From JBPCIX01 sp051005875 (lineage in GTDB: Bacteria > Actinomycetota > CADDZG01 > JAHWKV01): a DNA stretch of 25,543 bases. The stretch is from contig JBPCIX010000078.1 of NCBI GenBank assembly GCA_051005875.1, positions 1-25,543 of the forward strand, written 5' to 3'. The notes below the pieces were generated by a model. That model ran no database searches, was not told the DNA's origin, and saw nothing but the letters and a program-made list of their open reading frames with translations. This document shows positions 1 to 6,939 of this stretch, in pieces. Positions within the stretch are counted from its first letter, which is position 1. Each line of letters opens with the position of its first letter. The translations under genes were made by a program, and so were the position numbers.

Positions 1-287
1 CCATGAGGTTTGGCCGCTTCTCATCCCAGCCAGGCTTGATGCTTTCCTTTTTGCCAGGCTCGTGGCCGGCAAACAAGTATTTACTTGAATTGCATCGGTG
101 GCCAGTGTAACAGTTCTTTGGTCCTTATTACCTCCCATTCGGTATTGGCGTGCTACTCTTGAACCACGGCAGCGAACTTCGCAGCCGCGAGTTTTCTCGC
201 TTGGCACTTTCCTTGGGCTGTCTCGGGCGCCGAATTCTCAACCCCAGATAGCTGGCCGGCCTATGTCGCCAGGAAGGAGCAACACCC
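1..287. other. left-edge intergenic or leader region, with a 14-bp palindrome
   Basis: I see no convincing gene here. Positions 74-87 form an inverted repeat, CAAGTA-TT-TACTTG, a possible operator. TTGAAT at 85-90 could be a -35 element for the helicase gene, but no good -10 follows. On the - strand about 25 open codons run to the left edge from a TTG near position 82; this could be the 5' end of a divergent gene but is too short to call. The strong ribosome binding site AGGAAGGAG at about 271-279 belongs to the helicase gene. Confidence 0.35.
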
Positions 288-1568
288 ATGTCTCAATCAA
301 CTTTGGTGGACAACGCCGTAGAGCCTTTGACCGGCGCTACCGCTGCATCCACACCCGATTCCCATTCGCCTGTGCCGGAACAAAGATCATTTATTGAAAT
401 CGGAGTGTCCCCCCAGGTAATCGCTGCCCTGGCGGCGCGCAAGATAATGGCCCCTTTCCCGATCCAGGCCCTTGTAATGGCAGATGCGCTTGCCGGCAAG
501 GACATTCTCGGCCGCAGCCCTACCGGGTCAGGCAAAACCCTTGCCTTTTCAATACCTTTGGTGGAATTGATGAAAAGTGACTCGCGCGGCCCTTCGGCCC
601 TCGTGTTGGTCCCCACCCGTGAGCTGGCCTCGCAGGTAACCGGCGAACTCCGTGAAATCGCTAAGGCGAAAGGATTCAAGGTGGCGACCGTTTACGGCGG
701 AGTTGGCCTTAACGACCAGGCAAAGCGTGCTTCCGGCGCTCAAATTATCGTGGCGACGCCCGGCCGCCTTGAGGATCTGCTTACACGCAGGATGCTTTCA
801 ATTGACAAGGTTCGTTTTCTGGTGCTCGACGAGGCCGACCGCATGCTCGATATGGGCTTCCAGCCGCAAGTGGCCAAAATTGTTCGGAGGCTGCCCTCTG
901 CCAGGCAGACCATGTTCTTCTCAGCAACCCTCGATGGAGAAGTGGGCCGTCTTGCCAAGGCATACACAACAGACGCTACTCGTCACGAAGTTGCGTCGCT
1001 GAAAGAGACCGTCGTTGACGTGCTGCACAGGTTCTTGCCCGTCACCAGTGGCGACAAGATCCAGGCCCTGCTTGACCTTCTCGGTAAAGAAAAGGGCCGG
1101 TCTCTTGTATTTGTCCGGACAAAAAGGGGCGCCGACAGGCTGGCGACAAAACTCAAGGGCAGTGGAATTGGGGCTTTAGCGATGCACGGGGATATGAGCC
1201 AGTCCGCCCGTGAGCGATCGTTGGCACGCTTTGAATCGGGAAGCGCACGAACCCTTGTCGCAACCGATGTTGCTGCACGGGGCATCGACGTGAACGGCAT
1301 AACCCATGTCATAAACTTCGATCCTCCGAGCGATCACAAGGACTACATCCACCGCGTCGGCCGGACGGCCCGAGCCGGCAAGACCGGTACCGGAGTCACC
1401 TTCGTCCTTCCCGAACAAGAGCCTGATGTAAGTCGAATGGCGGCCAGGCTAAAATTGAACGAAGAGTTCGAGGAGCATGGAATGAAGATCCGCCCGACCT
1501 CAATCGCCTTCACCAGCAGGCGGGGCCGAAAAGGTGGAATGACTCCAAGGCGCAGGAGAATGCTGTAA
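288..1568 (+). CDS. DEAD-box ATP-dependent RNA helicase
   Basis: This is a two-domain superfamily 2 RNA helicase of 426 residues that unwinds or remodels RNA in the cytoplasm using ATP. Visible motifs, in order, are the Q motif FPIQ (57-60), Walker A SPTGSGKT (77-84), PTRELA (109-114), TPGR (157-160), DEAD (181-184) and SAT (212-214). The second domain has VATDVAARGID and HRVGRTARAG. The C-terminal tail is short and basic (RRGRKGGMTPRRRRML), probably an RNA-contact tail like those of RhlE/CsdA-type helicases. The ATG start is set by the purine-rich ribosome binding site AGGAAGGAG just upstream. It appears to be a stand-alone gene; an 82-bp gap separates it from the next. The family is certain, but the subfamily (RhlE, CsdA or other) is not. 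Confidence 0.95.
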   Translation: MSQSTLVDNAVEPLTGATAASTPDSHSPVPEQRSFIEIGVSPQVIAALAARKIMAPFPIQALVMADALAGKDILGRSPTGSGKTLAFSIPLVELMKSDSRGPSALVLVPTRELASQVTGELREIAKAKGFKVATVYGGVGLNDQAKRASGAQIIVATPGRLEDLLTRRMLSIDKVRFLVLDEADRMLDMGFQPQVAKIVRRLPSARQTMFFSATLDGEVGRLAKAYTTDATRHEVASLKETVVDVLHRFLPVTSGDKIQALLDLLGKEKGRSLVFVRTKRGADRLATKLKGSGIGALAMHGDMSQSARERSLARFESGSARTLVATDVAARGIDVNGITHVINFDPPSDHKDYIHRVGRTARAGKTGTGVTFVLPEQEPDVSRMAARLKLNEEFEEHGMKIRPTSIAFTSRRGRKGGMTPRRRRML

Positions 1569-1650
1569 GGAACCTTGGGGTCGCAAGGGTGGGGAATCGA
1601 AGGATGGTGCACCCCTTCTATCCGTAGTGGCCGTTAGTGAATCGTAGACT

Positions 1651-2706
1651 TTGACCGCGGCGCAGCATCCTAAAGGTCCCCGGCATCCGTATTCAAGCGG
1701 CGATCCCGCGATCGACGCCAGACTGCGAGAACTTGTTGCGGGCCTCGACGCCGTCGATGCGGAACTTGTTTTCGAGATGATGGCCACCGCCATGCGGCTT
1801 GCCAAGGATCCAATCGGCAGGCTTGATCGAAAGATTGCTAACACTGCCCTAAAAGAAATGCGATATGCCTTCAGCGTATTCGCTGCATACAAGGACCGGA
1901 TGAAGGTCACGATCTTCGGCTCTTCACGCACGGCGAAGGGCGATCCCAGCTACGGCCTAACGCGCGACCTCGGGCGCGCGATTGCCGAGCGCGGATGGAT
2001 GGTGATTACGGGGGCCGGTCCGGGCATCATGGAGGCTGGCAACGAGGGCGCAGGCGGCGCCCATTCTTTCGGCGTCAACATCGTTCTCCCTTTCGAAGCC
2101 ACCGCAAATCCTTTCATTGCCGGTGATCCCAAGTTGATGAACTTCAAGTACTTCTTCACTCGCAAGCTCATGTTCATTAAGGAATCAGACGCCTTCGTGC
2201 TGATGCCCGGCGGCTTTGGGACGCTCGATGAAGCCTTTGAGTTGTTGACCTTGATACAGACTGGCAAGAGCGACCTTCATCCGATCGTCATGCTCGATGT
2301 TCCTGGGGGAACGTACTGGCGCTTTTTCGATAGATATCTGCGCGAAGAGTTGGTCGCCAGGGGCTTCATAAACGGCAGCGACCTTAACCTGTTTATGTAC
2401 ACCGATGATGTCGGCAAAGCCGTCGCCGAGATCGAACGCTTTTACCGCGTCTACCATTCCCAACGCTACGTCAAGGATCGCCTTGTCTTCAGGCTTAAGC
2501 TCGCCCCCGGTGACGATGATCTCGAAAGACTTTCAAATGAGTTCAGCGACATTCTAAAGGGCCCTATTGAGCGGGCCGAGCCCTCGGCGGGCGAGATTCG
2601 CGACCGAGACTTTGTGGACCTTCCGCGAATATCCCTTGACTTTGACCGTATGCACGCCGGCAGGCTGCGTCAGCTTGTGGACAAGCTGAACGACCTCGCC
2701 GATTGA
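1651..2706 (+). CDS. LOG family protein (TIGR00730-type), long form
   Basis: This is a Rossmann-like LOG protein. Some family members are cytokinin-activating phosphoribohydrolases that release the base from nucleoside 5'-monophosphates; in bacteria the substrate is often unproven. The signature elements are GAGPGIMEAGNEGA (121-134), TRK (170-172) and PGGFGTLDE (186-194), the last two forming the nucleotide and catalytic pocket. At 351 residues it is much longer than the compact LOGs of about 190-215. Extra material lies at both ends: an N-terminal helical segment (1-80) and a C-terminal extension after about 275. The start is TTG at 1651 with no clear ribosome binding site, so the true start may lie a little downstream. 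It precedes trpF by 43 bp on the same strand. The family is confident; the substrate is unknown. Confidence 0.88.
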   Translation: MTAAQHPKGPRHPYSSGDPAIDARLRELVAGLDAVDAELVFEMMATAMRLAKDPIGRLDRKIANTALKEMRYAFSVFAAYKDRMKVTIFGSSRTAKGDPSYGLTRDLGRAIAERGWMVITGAGPGIMEAGNEGAGGAHSFGVNIVLPFEATANPFIAGDPKLMNFKYFFTRKLMFIKESDAFVLMPGGFGTLDEAFELLTLIQTGKSDLHPIVMLDVPGGTYWRFFDRYLREELVARGFINGSDLNLFMYTDDVGKAVAEIERFYRVYHSQRYVKDRLVFRLKLAPGDDDLERLSNEFSDILKGPIERAEPSAGEIRDRDFVDLPRISLDFDRMHAGRLRQLVDKLNDLAD

Positions 2707-2749
2707 AGTTGGGCACCTCTTTTTGATCCCTCCGGCTCATGAAAATTCC

Positions 2750-3415
2750 ATGTTCGTGAAGATCTGCGGGATTACCCGGCGGGCGGATGCCGAAGTTGCA
2801 GTCGCCGCCGGGGCCAACGCAATCGGCTTCATATTCGCCCCCAGCCCGCGGCGAGTAAGTGCCGCTCAAGCGGCCGAGATCGTTAAGGGCATTCACCCCT
2901 CAATTCGCAAGATAGGGGTTTTCGTTGACCCTTCCTTGAGCGACGTATTGGCCACAGTTGAGGCAGCGGGGATGACCGGGGCCCAACTACATGGCTCGGA
3001 ATCGGTGGAGTTCGCCGAGGCTGTTAAGGCGGCCAACCCCGGTCTGTTTGTCTACAAGGCGGTCAAGATTGAGGAGCGTGATGGCTTGGTTGAAGCGGAG
3101 CGTTACGCTGAAGGAAGCACGGACGCAGTGATGATCGACCGCAAGGACGTCAATCAGCTGGGTCGCGGCGTCCAGCCGGTGCCGCTCGAATGGCTCGAAG
3201 ACCTGCGAATCGAGCGCATGATACTTGCAGGGGGGCTAAATCCGGAAAATGTGGGGACGCTTGTAAGCGGGTGCCGCCCTTGGGGGGTGGATGTTTCGAG
3301 CGGTGTCGAAGAATCGCCGGGAAAGAAGAATTCGGGACAAGTAAGAGCTTTCTTGCAGGCCGTTCGACAAGCCGAGGCTTCTGTTTCTTTGGGTCGCCAC
3401 GAACCCCCCGCTTGA
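2750..3415 (+). CDS. trpF: phosphoribosylanthranilate isomerase
   Basis: This TIM-barrel enzyme of tryptophan synthesis converts N-(5-phosphoribosyl)anthranilate to CdRP. The N-terminal FVKICGIT holds the catalytic cysteine, and GFIFAPSPRRV, VGVFVD-like (IGVFVDPS), QLHG, DR and LAGGLNPENV follow in the family order. The catalytic aspartate lies in VMIDRK, and the phosphate-binding end is GVDVSSGVEESPGKK. I chose ATG 2750 because the product then begins MFVKICGIT, as usual in TrpF; a TTG at 2723 is also in frame. The product is 221 residues, a normal length. No other trp gene is in the window, so it is a dispersed trp gene. Its TGA stop overlaps the TTG start of the next gene. Confidence 0.95.
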   Translation: MFVKICGITRRADAEVAVAAGANAIGFIFAPSPRRVSAAQAAEIVKGIHPSIRKIGVFVDPSLSDVLATVEAAGMTGAQLHGSESVEFAEAVKAANPGLFVYKAVKIEERDGLVEAERYAEGSTDAVMIDRKDVNQLGRGVQPVPLEWLEDLRIERMILAGGLNPENVGTLVSGCRPWGVDVSSGVEESPGKKNSGQVRAFLQAVRQAEASVSLGRHEPPA

Positions 3416-3849
3416 ATCTCCGGCGCAGTATACAAAGGGCTGTCCAAAGAATCGGCAGGCTAACTGTCAACAAGATCACTATCGCGATGGTGACCAAGGG
3501 CGCTAGGGTGCCGGGAATCACGGGAGCGGTCCTTGTTCTTGCGACCGTTGGGAGAAAGACCGGGCAAAAGCGAATGACGCCAATGGGATACGTGAGGGAG
3601 GGCCAAGACAAGCTGCTGGTGGTTGCTGAACATGGCGCCCGGGCGGACTGGGTAAGAAACGCCCTGGCGGCAGGAACCGTTGACATTTGGATCGACGGGG
3701 TGGCCTACGAGGCCGGGGTCCTTATCGCCGAAAACCAGATCCCCGCGGCGGTGCGAGGCAGGATTCGCAGCCGGTTGGTAGCCCTTGCTAACAAGGCCTT
3801 GTCGTCGGACTCGAAAGTCGTGGAGATAAATCTCGTGCCGGGGGTTTAA
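3412..3849 (+). CDS. deazaflavin-dependent nitroreductase family protein (DUF385/Ddn-like)
   Basis: The product of about 145 residues resembles the F420-dependent Ddn/DUF385 split-barrel family, typical of actinobacteria, which reduces nitro compounds or quinones with F420H2. The diagnostic stretch is LVLATVGRKTGQKRMTPMGYV, the family pattern of a small hydrophobic strand, then GRKTG, then TPMGY. It is followed by LLVVAEHGARADWVRNALAAG and a C-terminal barrel strand. The start is inferred to be TTG 3412. It forms a four-base TTGA overlap with the trpF stop, implying translational coupling, and gives the usual family length. Starting further upstream would make it overlap trpF by more than 200 bp. 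An internal ATG (3487) would remove the first helix. The exact substrate cannot be told. Confidence 0.82.
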   Translation: MNLRRSIQRAVQRIGRLTVNKITIAMVTKGARVPGITGAVLVLATVGRKTGQKRMTPMGYVREGQDKLLVVAEHGARADWVRNALAAGTVDIWIDGVAYEAGVLIAENQIPAAVRGRIRSRLVALANKALSSDSKVVEINLVPGV

Positions 3850-3862
3850 CCTGGACTTATAT

Positions 3863-4876
3863 ATGAATTCTCCCGCTTCGACTCAAAGTCCGTTAACCGA
3901 TCAATTCGGTCGGATCGCCGATGATCTTCGGATTTCAGTTACCGACCGCTGTAACTTCAGGTGCGTTTACTGCATGCCTGCCGAAGGCCTGCAGTGGGTT
4001 CCAAAATCCAAATTGCTTTCTTTCGAAGAGATCACTCGCGTAGCAGGTGTTCTTGTGGATCTCGGAGTTAGGACAATCCGGTTGACCGGCGGCGAGCCGA
4101 CCCTTCGCAGGGAGCTGTCCAGGCTTGTGTCGATGCTCGCCGGTCTGCATCCGGACCTGGACCTTGCGATGACAACTAACGGCTTTTTGTTGAAGGACCT
4201 GGCCGGGCCCCTGGCGGAGGCCGGCCTAAAACGCGTGAACGTCTCGGTCGATTCCTTGATGAAACATCGCTTTGCCGAGATAACAAGGCGTGATGCTTTG
4301 TCGGCCGTGATGGAAGGCATCAAGTCGGCAGAGGCCGCTGGCCTGGGGCCGATCAAGCTGAACTGCGTGGTGGTGCGCGGTACCAACGACGACGAGGTAG
4401 TGGACTTTGCCAGGCTTGCTCGAGACACGGGGTGGGAGATTCGCTTCATCGAATTCATGCCCCTCGACGCTGAAAAGTTGTGGGACAGTTCGATGGTAGT
4501 CAGTGCCGCCGAAATAACAGACTCGATAAATAGAAATTTCCCGCTGGTAGCCGACTCAACCGAGGGCAGACCGGAGCCGGCTTCAACCTGGCATTTCGCA
4601 GATGGGTCGCCGGGCAAAATTGGGGTAATTCCAAGCGTGAGTCAGCCGTTTTGCGAAACGTGCAACCGAATCCGAATTACCGCCGATGGGCAGCTTCGAA
4701 CCTGCCTGTTCTCGTTGGCCGAAACAGATCTCAAGAGGTTGCTTCGTGGGGGGGCAAGCGATGTTGAACTGACGGAGGCGCTCGGGGGAGCGATCTGGAC
4801 CAAGCAGGCCGGACATCGAATCAACCAAGCAGATTTTGTGCGCCCCGCCCGTTCAATGTCGATGATCGGTGGCTAG
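3863..4876 (+). CDS. moaA: GTP 3',8-cyclase (molybdenum cofactor biosynthesis protein A)
   Basis: MoaA is a radical-SAM enzyme that, with MoaC, turns GTP into cyclic pyranopterin monophosphate, the first step of molybdopterin synthesis. The radical-SAM cluster is bound by C30, C34 and C37 in CNFRCVYCMP. The second [4Fe-4S] cluster that holds GTP is bound by the cysteines of CETCNRIRI and of RTCLF. The SAM-binding LTGGEPTLR motif and the conserved C-terminal GG (SMIGG) are present, and the length of 337 residues is standard. The ATG start lacks a good Shine-Dalgarno sequence. No moaC or moaE lies nearby. It sits directly upstream of the SUF locus that would supply its clusters, but the iron boxes between them make a separate transcription unit likely. 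Confidence 0.96.
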   Translation: MNSPASTQSPLTDQFGRIADDLRISVTDRCNFRCVYCMPAEGLQWVPKSKLLSFEEITRVAGVLVDLGVRTIRLTGGEPTLRRELSRLVSMLAGLHPDLDLAMTTNGFLLKDLAGPLAEAGLKRVNVSVDSLMKHRFAEITRRDALSAVMEGIKSAEAAGLGPIKLNCVVVRGTNDDEVVDFARLARDTGWEIRFIEFMPLDAEKLWDSSMVVSAAEITDSINRNFPLVADSTEGRPEPASTWHFADGSPGKIGVIPSVSQPFCETCNRIRITADGQLRTCLFSLAETDLKRLLRGGASDVELTEALGGAIWTKQAGHRINQADFVRPARSMSMIGG

Positions 4877-4898
4877 CGTTTCTTAGCCGCCATCCGGG

Positions 4899-4917
4899 CA
4901 AGGTTAGGCAAGCCTAA
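4899..4917 (+). promoter_or_regulatory. iron box 1 (DtxR/IdeR-type operator)
   Basis: This 19-bp stretch matches the DtxR/IdeR consensus TTAGGTTAGGCTAACCTAA at 15 of 19 positions by eye. Its core, TTAGGC-AA-GCCTAA (4904-4917), is a dyad. It lies 112 bp before the sufB start and 11 bp from a second, better box. An iron-loaded DtxR-family repressor binding here would shut down the SUF genes when iron is plentiful. The assignment rests on the match alone. Confidence 0.72.
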
Positions 4918-4928
4918 GTTGGGGTAGA

Positions 4929-4947
4929 TTAGGTTAGCCTAACCTGC
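4929..4947 (+). promoter_or_regulatory. iron box 2 (DtxR/IdeR-type operator, near-consensus)
   Basis: TTAGGTTAGCCTAACCTGC matches the DtxR/IdeR consensus (or its reverse complement at the central base) at 17 of 19 positions, and AGGTTAGCCTAACCT is a perfect dyad around its centre. A possible -10 element, TAAACT (4948-4953), abuts it, so a bound repressor would block RNA polymerase. No convincing -35 is visible. Together with box 1 it forms a tandem operator whose centres are 30 bp apart, about three helical turns. Confidence 0.82.
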
Positions 4948-5028
4948 TAAACTTAGCTAGGAATCGCATGTCAACAGGCACAGATGCCAACCAGGCGTTC
5001 GGATGCCGTAATCCAAAGGTGGACAACC

Positions 5029-6459
5029 ATGGCAATCGAAGAATTTGATCCCGCTTTACTGGAAAACGAAGAGGTTCGCCAGCTAAAGCAGGGCTATAAA
5101 TACGGCTGGCACGACGCTACTTCATACGACGAGGCCCCCACAAGAGGCCTGTCGCACCAGGTTGTCGAGATGATCTCGAATCGCAAAAACGAGCCTGAAT
5201 GGATGCGCTTGATACGCCATAAGGCGCTCGACTACTTCTACCGTCGCCCCATGCCCACTTGGGGCGCCGATCTTTCCGAGATCGATTTCGACAACATTTA
5301 TTACTTCATCAAGCCCACCCAACAAGTCAAGAAGTGGGAAGACATGCCCGAGGCCATCCGCGACACCTGGGACAAGCTGGGCATCCCCGAGGCCGAAAAG
5401 AACTTCCTCGGCGGAGTAAGCGCCCAATACGAATCCGAGAGCGTTTACCACTCGACTAAAAAGGAACTTGAAGACCTCGGCGTGCTGTTCATGGACATGG
5501 ACTCAGCTCTTCGCGAGCACCCGGAGATCGTCAAGCAGTATTTCGGCACGATCATTCCCCCGAACGACAACAAGTTCGCTGCCTTGAACACAGCGGTTTG
5601 GTCCGGCGGGTCTTTCATCTGGGTCCCCAAAGGCGTTTCTGTTGAAGTGCCGTTGCAGGCCTACTTCCGGATCAACCAGGAAAACATGGGTCAGTTCGAA
5701 CGCACGCTGATTATCTGCGAGGACGACAGCTGGGTTCACTACGTCGAGGGCTGCTCGGCCCCTACCTATTCCAGCGATTCGCTGCATTCAGCCGTTGTCG
5801 AAATAGTGGTTAAAGAAGGCGCCCGCTGCCGGTACACCACCATTCAGAACTGGTCGAACAATGTATACAACCTGGTAACCAAGCGAGCGGTGGCCCATAA
5901 GAACGCAACCATGGAATGGATCGACGGCAACCTTGGCTCGAAGGTCACCATGAAATACCCTGCGGTGATCTTGAAGGGTGAGGGCGCCAAGGGCGAGATC
6001 CTGTCGGTGGCGTATGCCGGCGAAGGGATGCACCTTGACGCCGGAGCGAAGGTGACTCACGTTGCCCCCAACACTCAGTCGACCATCATTTCAAAGTCGA
6101 TTTCGAAAGATGGCGGCAGGGCGGGATACCGGGGGCTGGTGCGTATGGACGACGGAGCTACCCACGCAAAGAGCAATGTGCGTTGCGATGCTTTGATTCT
6201 TGATAAGGATTCACGCTCGGATACCTATCCGTACAACGAGATTGAAGAGGAAACCGGCTCGGTCGGTCACGAGGCCACGGTTTCGAAGATCGGTGACGAG
6301 CAATTGTTCTACCTGCAAAGCCGAGGAATCGACGAGGCCGAAGCAATGAGCCTGATCGTTCGTGGTTTCATCGAGCCAATAACAAAAGAACTCCCGCTCG
6401 AGTACTCAGTAGAACTAAACCGCCTAATCCAACTCCAAATGGAAGGGTCGGTGGGATAG
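5029..6459 (+). CDS. sufB: Fe-S cluster assembly scaffold subunit SufB
   Basis: SufB is the scaffold of the SufBC2D complex on which nascent Fe-S clusters are built. The product of 476 residues has the typical SufB body: an N-terminal helical part, then a right-handed beta-helix including WVPKGVSVEVPLQAYFRIN, WVHYVEGCSAP and YTTIQNWSNNVYNLVTKR. The C-terminal helical domain contains GHEATVSKIGDEQLFYLQSRG. The start is ATG 5029, preceded by AAAGGTGG at 5015-5022; the in-frame ATG at 4984 would add 15 residues with no family precedent. It is the first gene of the SUF string, and in related operons sufD follows directly. Here a hicBA pair intervenes. Confidence 0.96.
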   Translation: MAIEEFDPALLENEEVRQLKQGYKYGWHDATSYDEAPTRGLSHQVVEMISNRKNEPEWMRLIRHKALDYFYRRPMPTWGADLSEIDFDNIYYFIKPTQQVKKWEDMPEAIRDTWDKLGIPEAEKNFLGGVSAQYESESVYHSTKKELEDLGVLFMDMDSALREHPEIVKQYFGTIIPPNDNKFAALNTAVWSGGSFIWVPKGVSVEVPLQAYFRINQENMGQFERTLIICEDDSWVHYVEGCSAPTYSSDSLHSAVVEIVVKEGARCRYTTIQNWSNNVYNLVTKRAVAHKNATMEWIDGNLGSKVTMKYPAVILKGEGAKGEILSVAYAGEGMHLDAGAKVTHVAPNTQSTIISKSISKDGGRAGYRGLVRMDDGATHAKSNVRCDALILDKDSRSDTYPYNEIEEETGSVGHEATVSKIGDEQLFYLQSRGIDEAEAMSLIVRGFIEPITKELPLEYSVELNRLIQLQMEGSVG

Positions 6460-6487
6460 CCTGACGGAAGAATCCAGTACTTTCAAC

Positions 6488-6679
6488 GTGCTGATCGAGA
6501 AGGACGAGGATGGCAGGTACGTCGCCAACTGCCCGCCATTGCCTGGCTGCGTTGCCGACGGCGCGACTCGGGCTGAGGCGATTGAAAACATAAAAGATGT
6601 AATCAGGCTATGTCTAGCGGACTTACGGGAGCTCGGTCAGCCAATACCGCAAACGGAGTCGGTCCAGATAGCGGTCTAG
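6488..6679 (+). CDS. hicB: HicB family antitoxin (short form)
   Basis: The 63-residue product has the HicB partial RNase-H-like fold signature: LIEKDEDGRYVANCPPLPGC, then GATRAEAIENIKDVIRLCL. HicB neutralises the HicA RNase. This is the short form: nothing after residue 63 could be the ribbon-helix-helix or HTH DNA-binding domain that longer HicB proteins use for autoregulation. The GTG start has no good ribosome binding site. An open frame extends upstream to CTG 6461, directly after the sufB stop, and would add the residues TFN that HicBs usually carry before the LIEKDEDG strand. The start is therefore uncertain, and translation may depend on coupling to sufB. It is followed after one base by hicA. 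Confidence 0.85.
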   Translation: MLIEKDEDGRYVANCPPLPGCVADGATRAEAIENIKDVIRLCLADLRELGQPIPQTESVQIAV

Positions 6680-6680
6680 G

Positions 6681-6905
6681 GTGCCGCCTCTTCCGGCCCT
6701 TTCGGGTGTTCAGCTAATCAAGATCCTGGAAGCAAAAGGATTTCAGCAAGTCCGGCAGAGCGGAAGTCATGTTCGCCTGCGGCATCCAGATGGTAGAGCT
6801 ACGACGATCCCTGTTCATGGTGGACGGTCTCTTGGAAAAGGATTACTTAGAGCAATTTTGCGGCAGATAGATTTAGGATTTGAAGAGTTGAAGTCTAAGC
6901 CGTAG
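6681..6905 (+). CDS. hicA: HicA family mRNA interferase toxin
   Basis: HicA toxins are small proteins with a double-stranded-RNA-binding fold that cleave mRNA without ribosomes and slow growth. The 74-residue product shows the hallmark pattern: LIKILEAKGFQQVRQSGSHVRLRHPDGR with the catalytic histidine H30, then TTIPVHGGRSLGKGLLRAILRQIDL. The start is GTG 6681, one base after the hicB stop. The order is antitoxin then toxin, the reverse of the E. coli hicAB order but common elsewhere. The 3' half of the gene is richer in A+T than the SUF genes, a mild sign of transfer. Sitting between sufB and sufD, it should be on the SUF transcript unless it has its own promoter, which I do not see. Confidence 0.9.
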   Translation: MPPLPALSGVQLIKILEAKGFQQVRQSGSHVRLRHPDGRATTIPVHGGRSLGKGLLRAILRQIDLGFEELKSKP

Positions 6906-6939
6906 CGGTTGCAACAATTGGGCGTTAAACAGGAGAAAA

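Noticed and set aside
1586..1618. Hairpin after the helicase gene as an intrinsic terminator
   Set aside because: The AAGGGTG/CACCCCTT pairing is imperfect and no T-run follows.
3190..3411. Extended N-terminus for the DUF385 gene inside trpF
   Set aside because: It would overlap trpF by over 200 bp in another frame and has no homology; TTG 3412 with a TTGA overlap gives the normal length.
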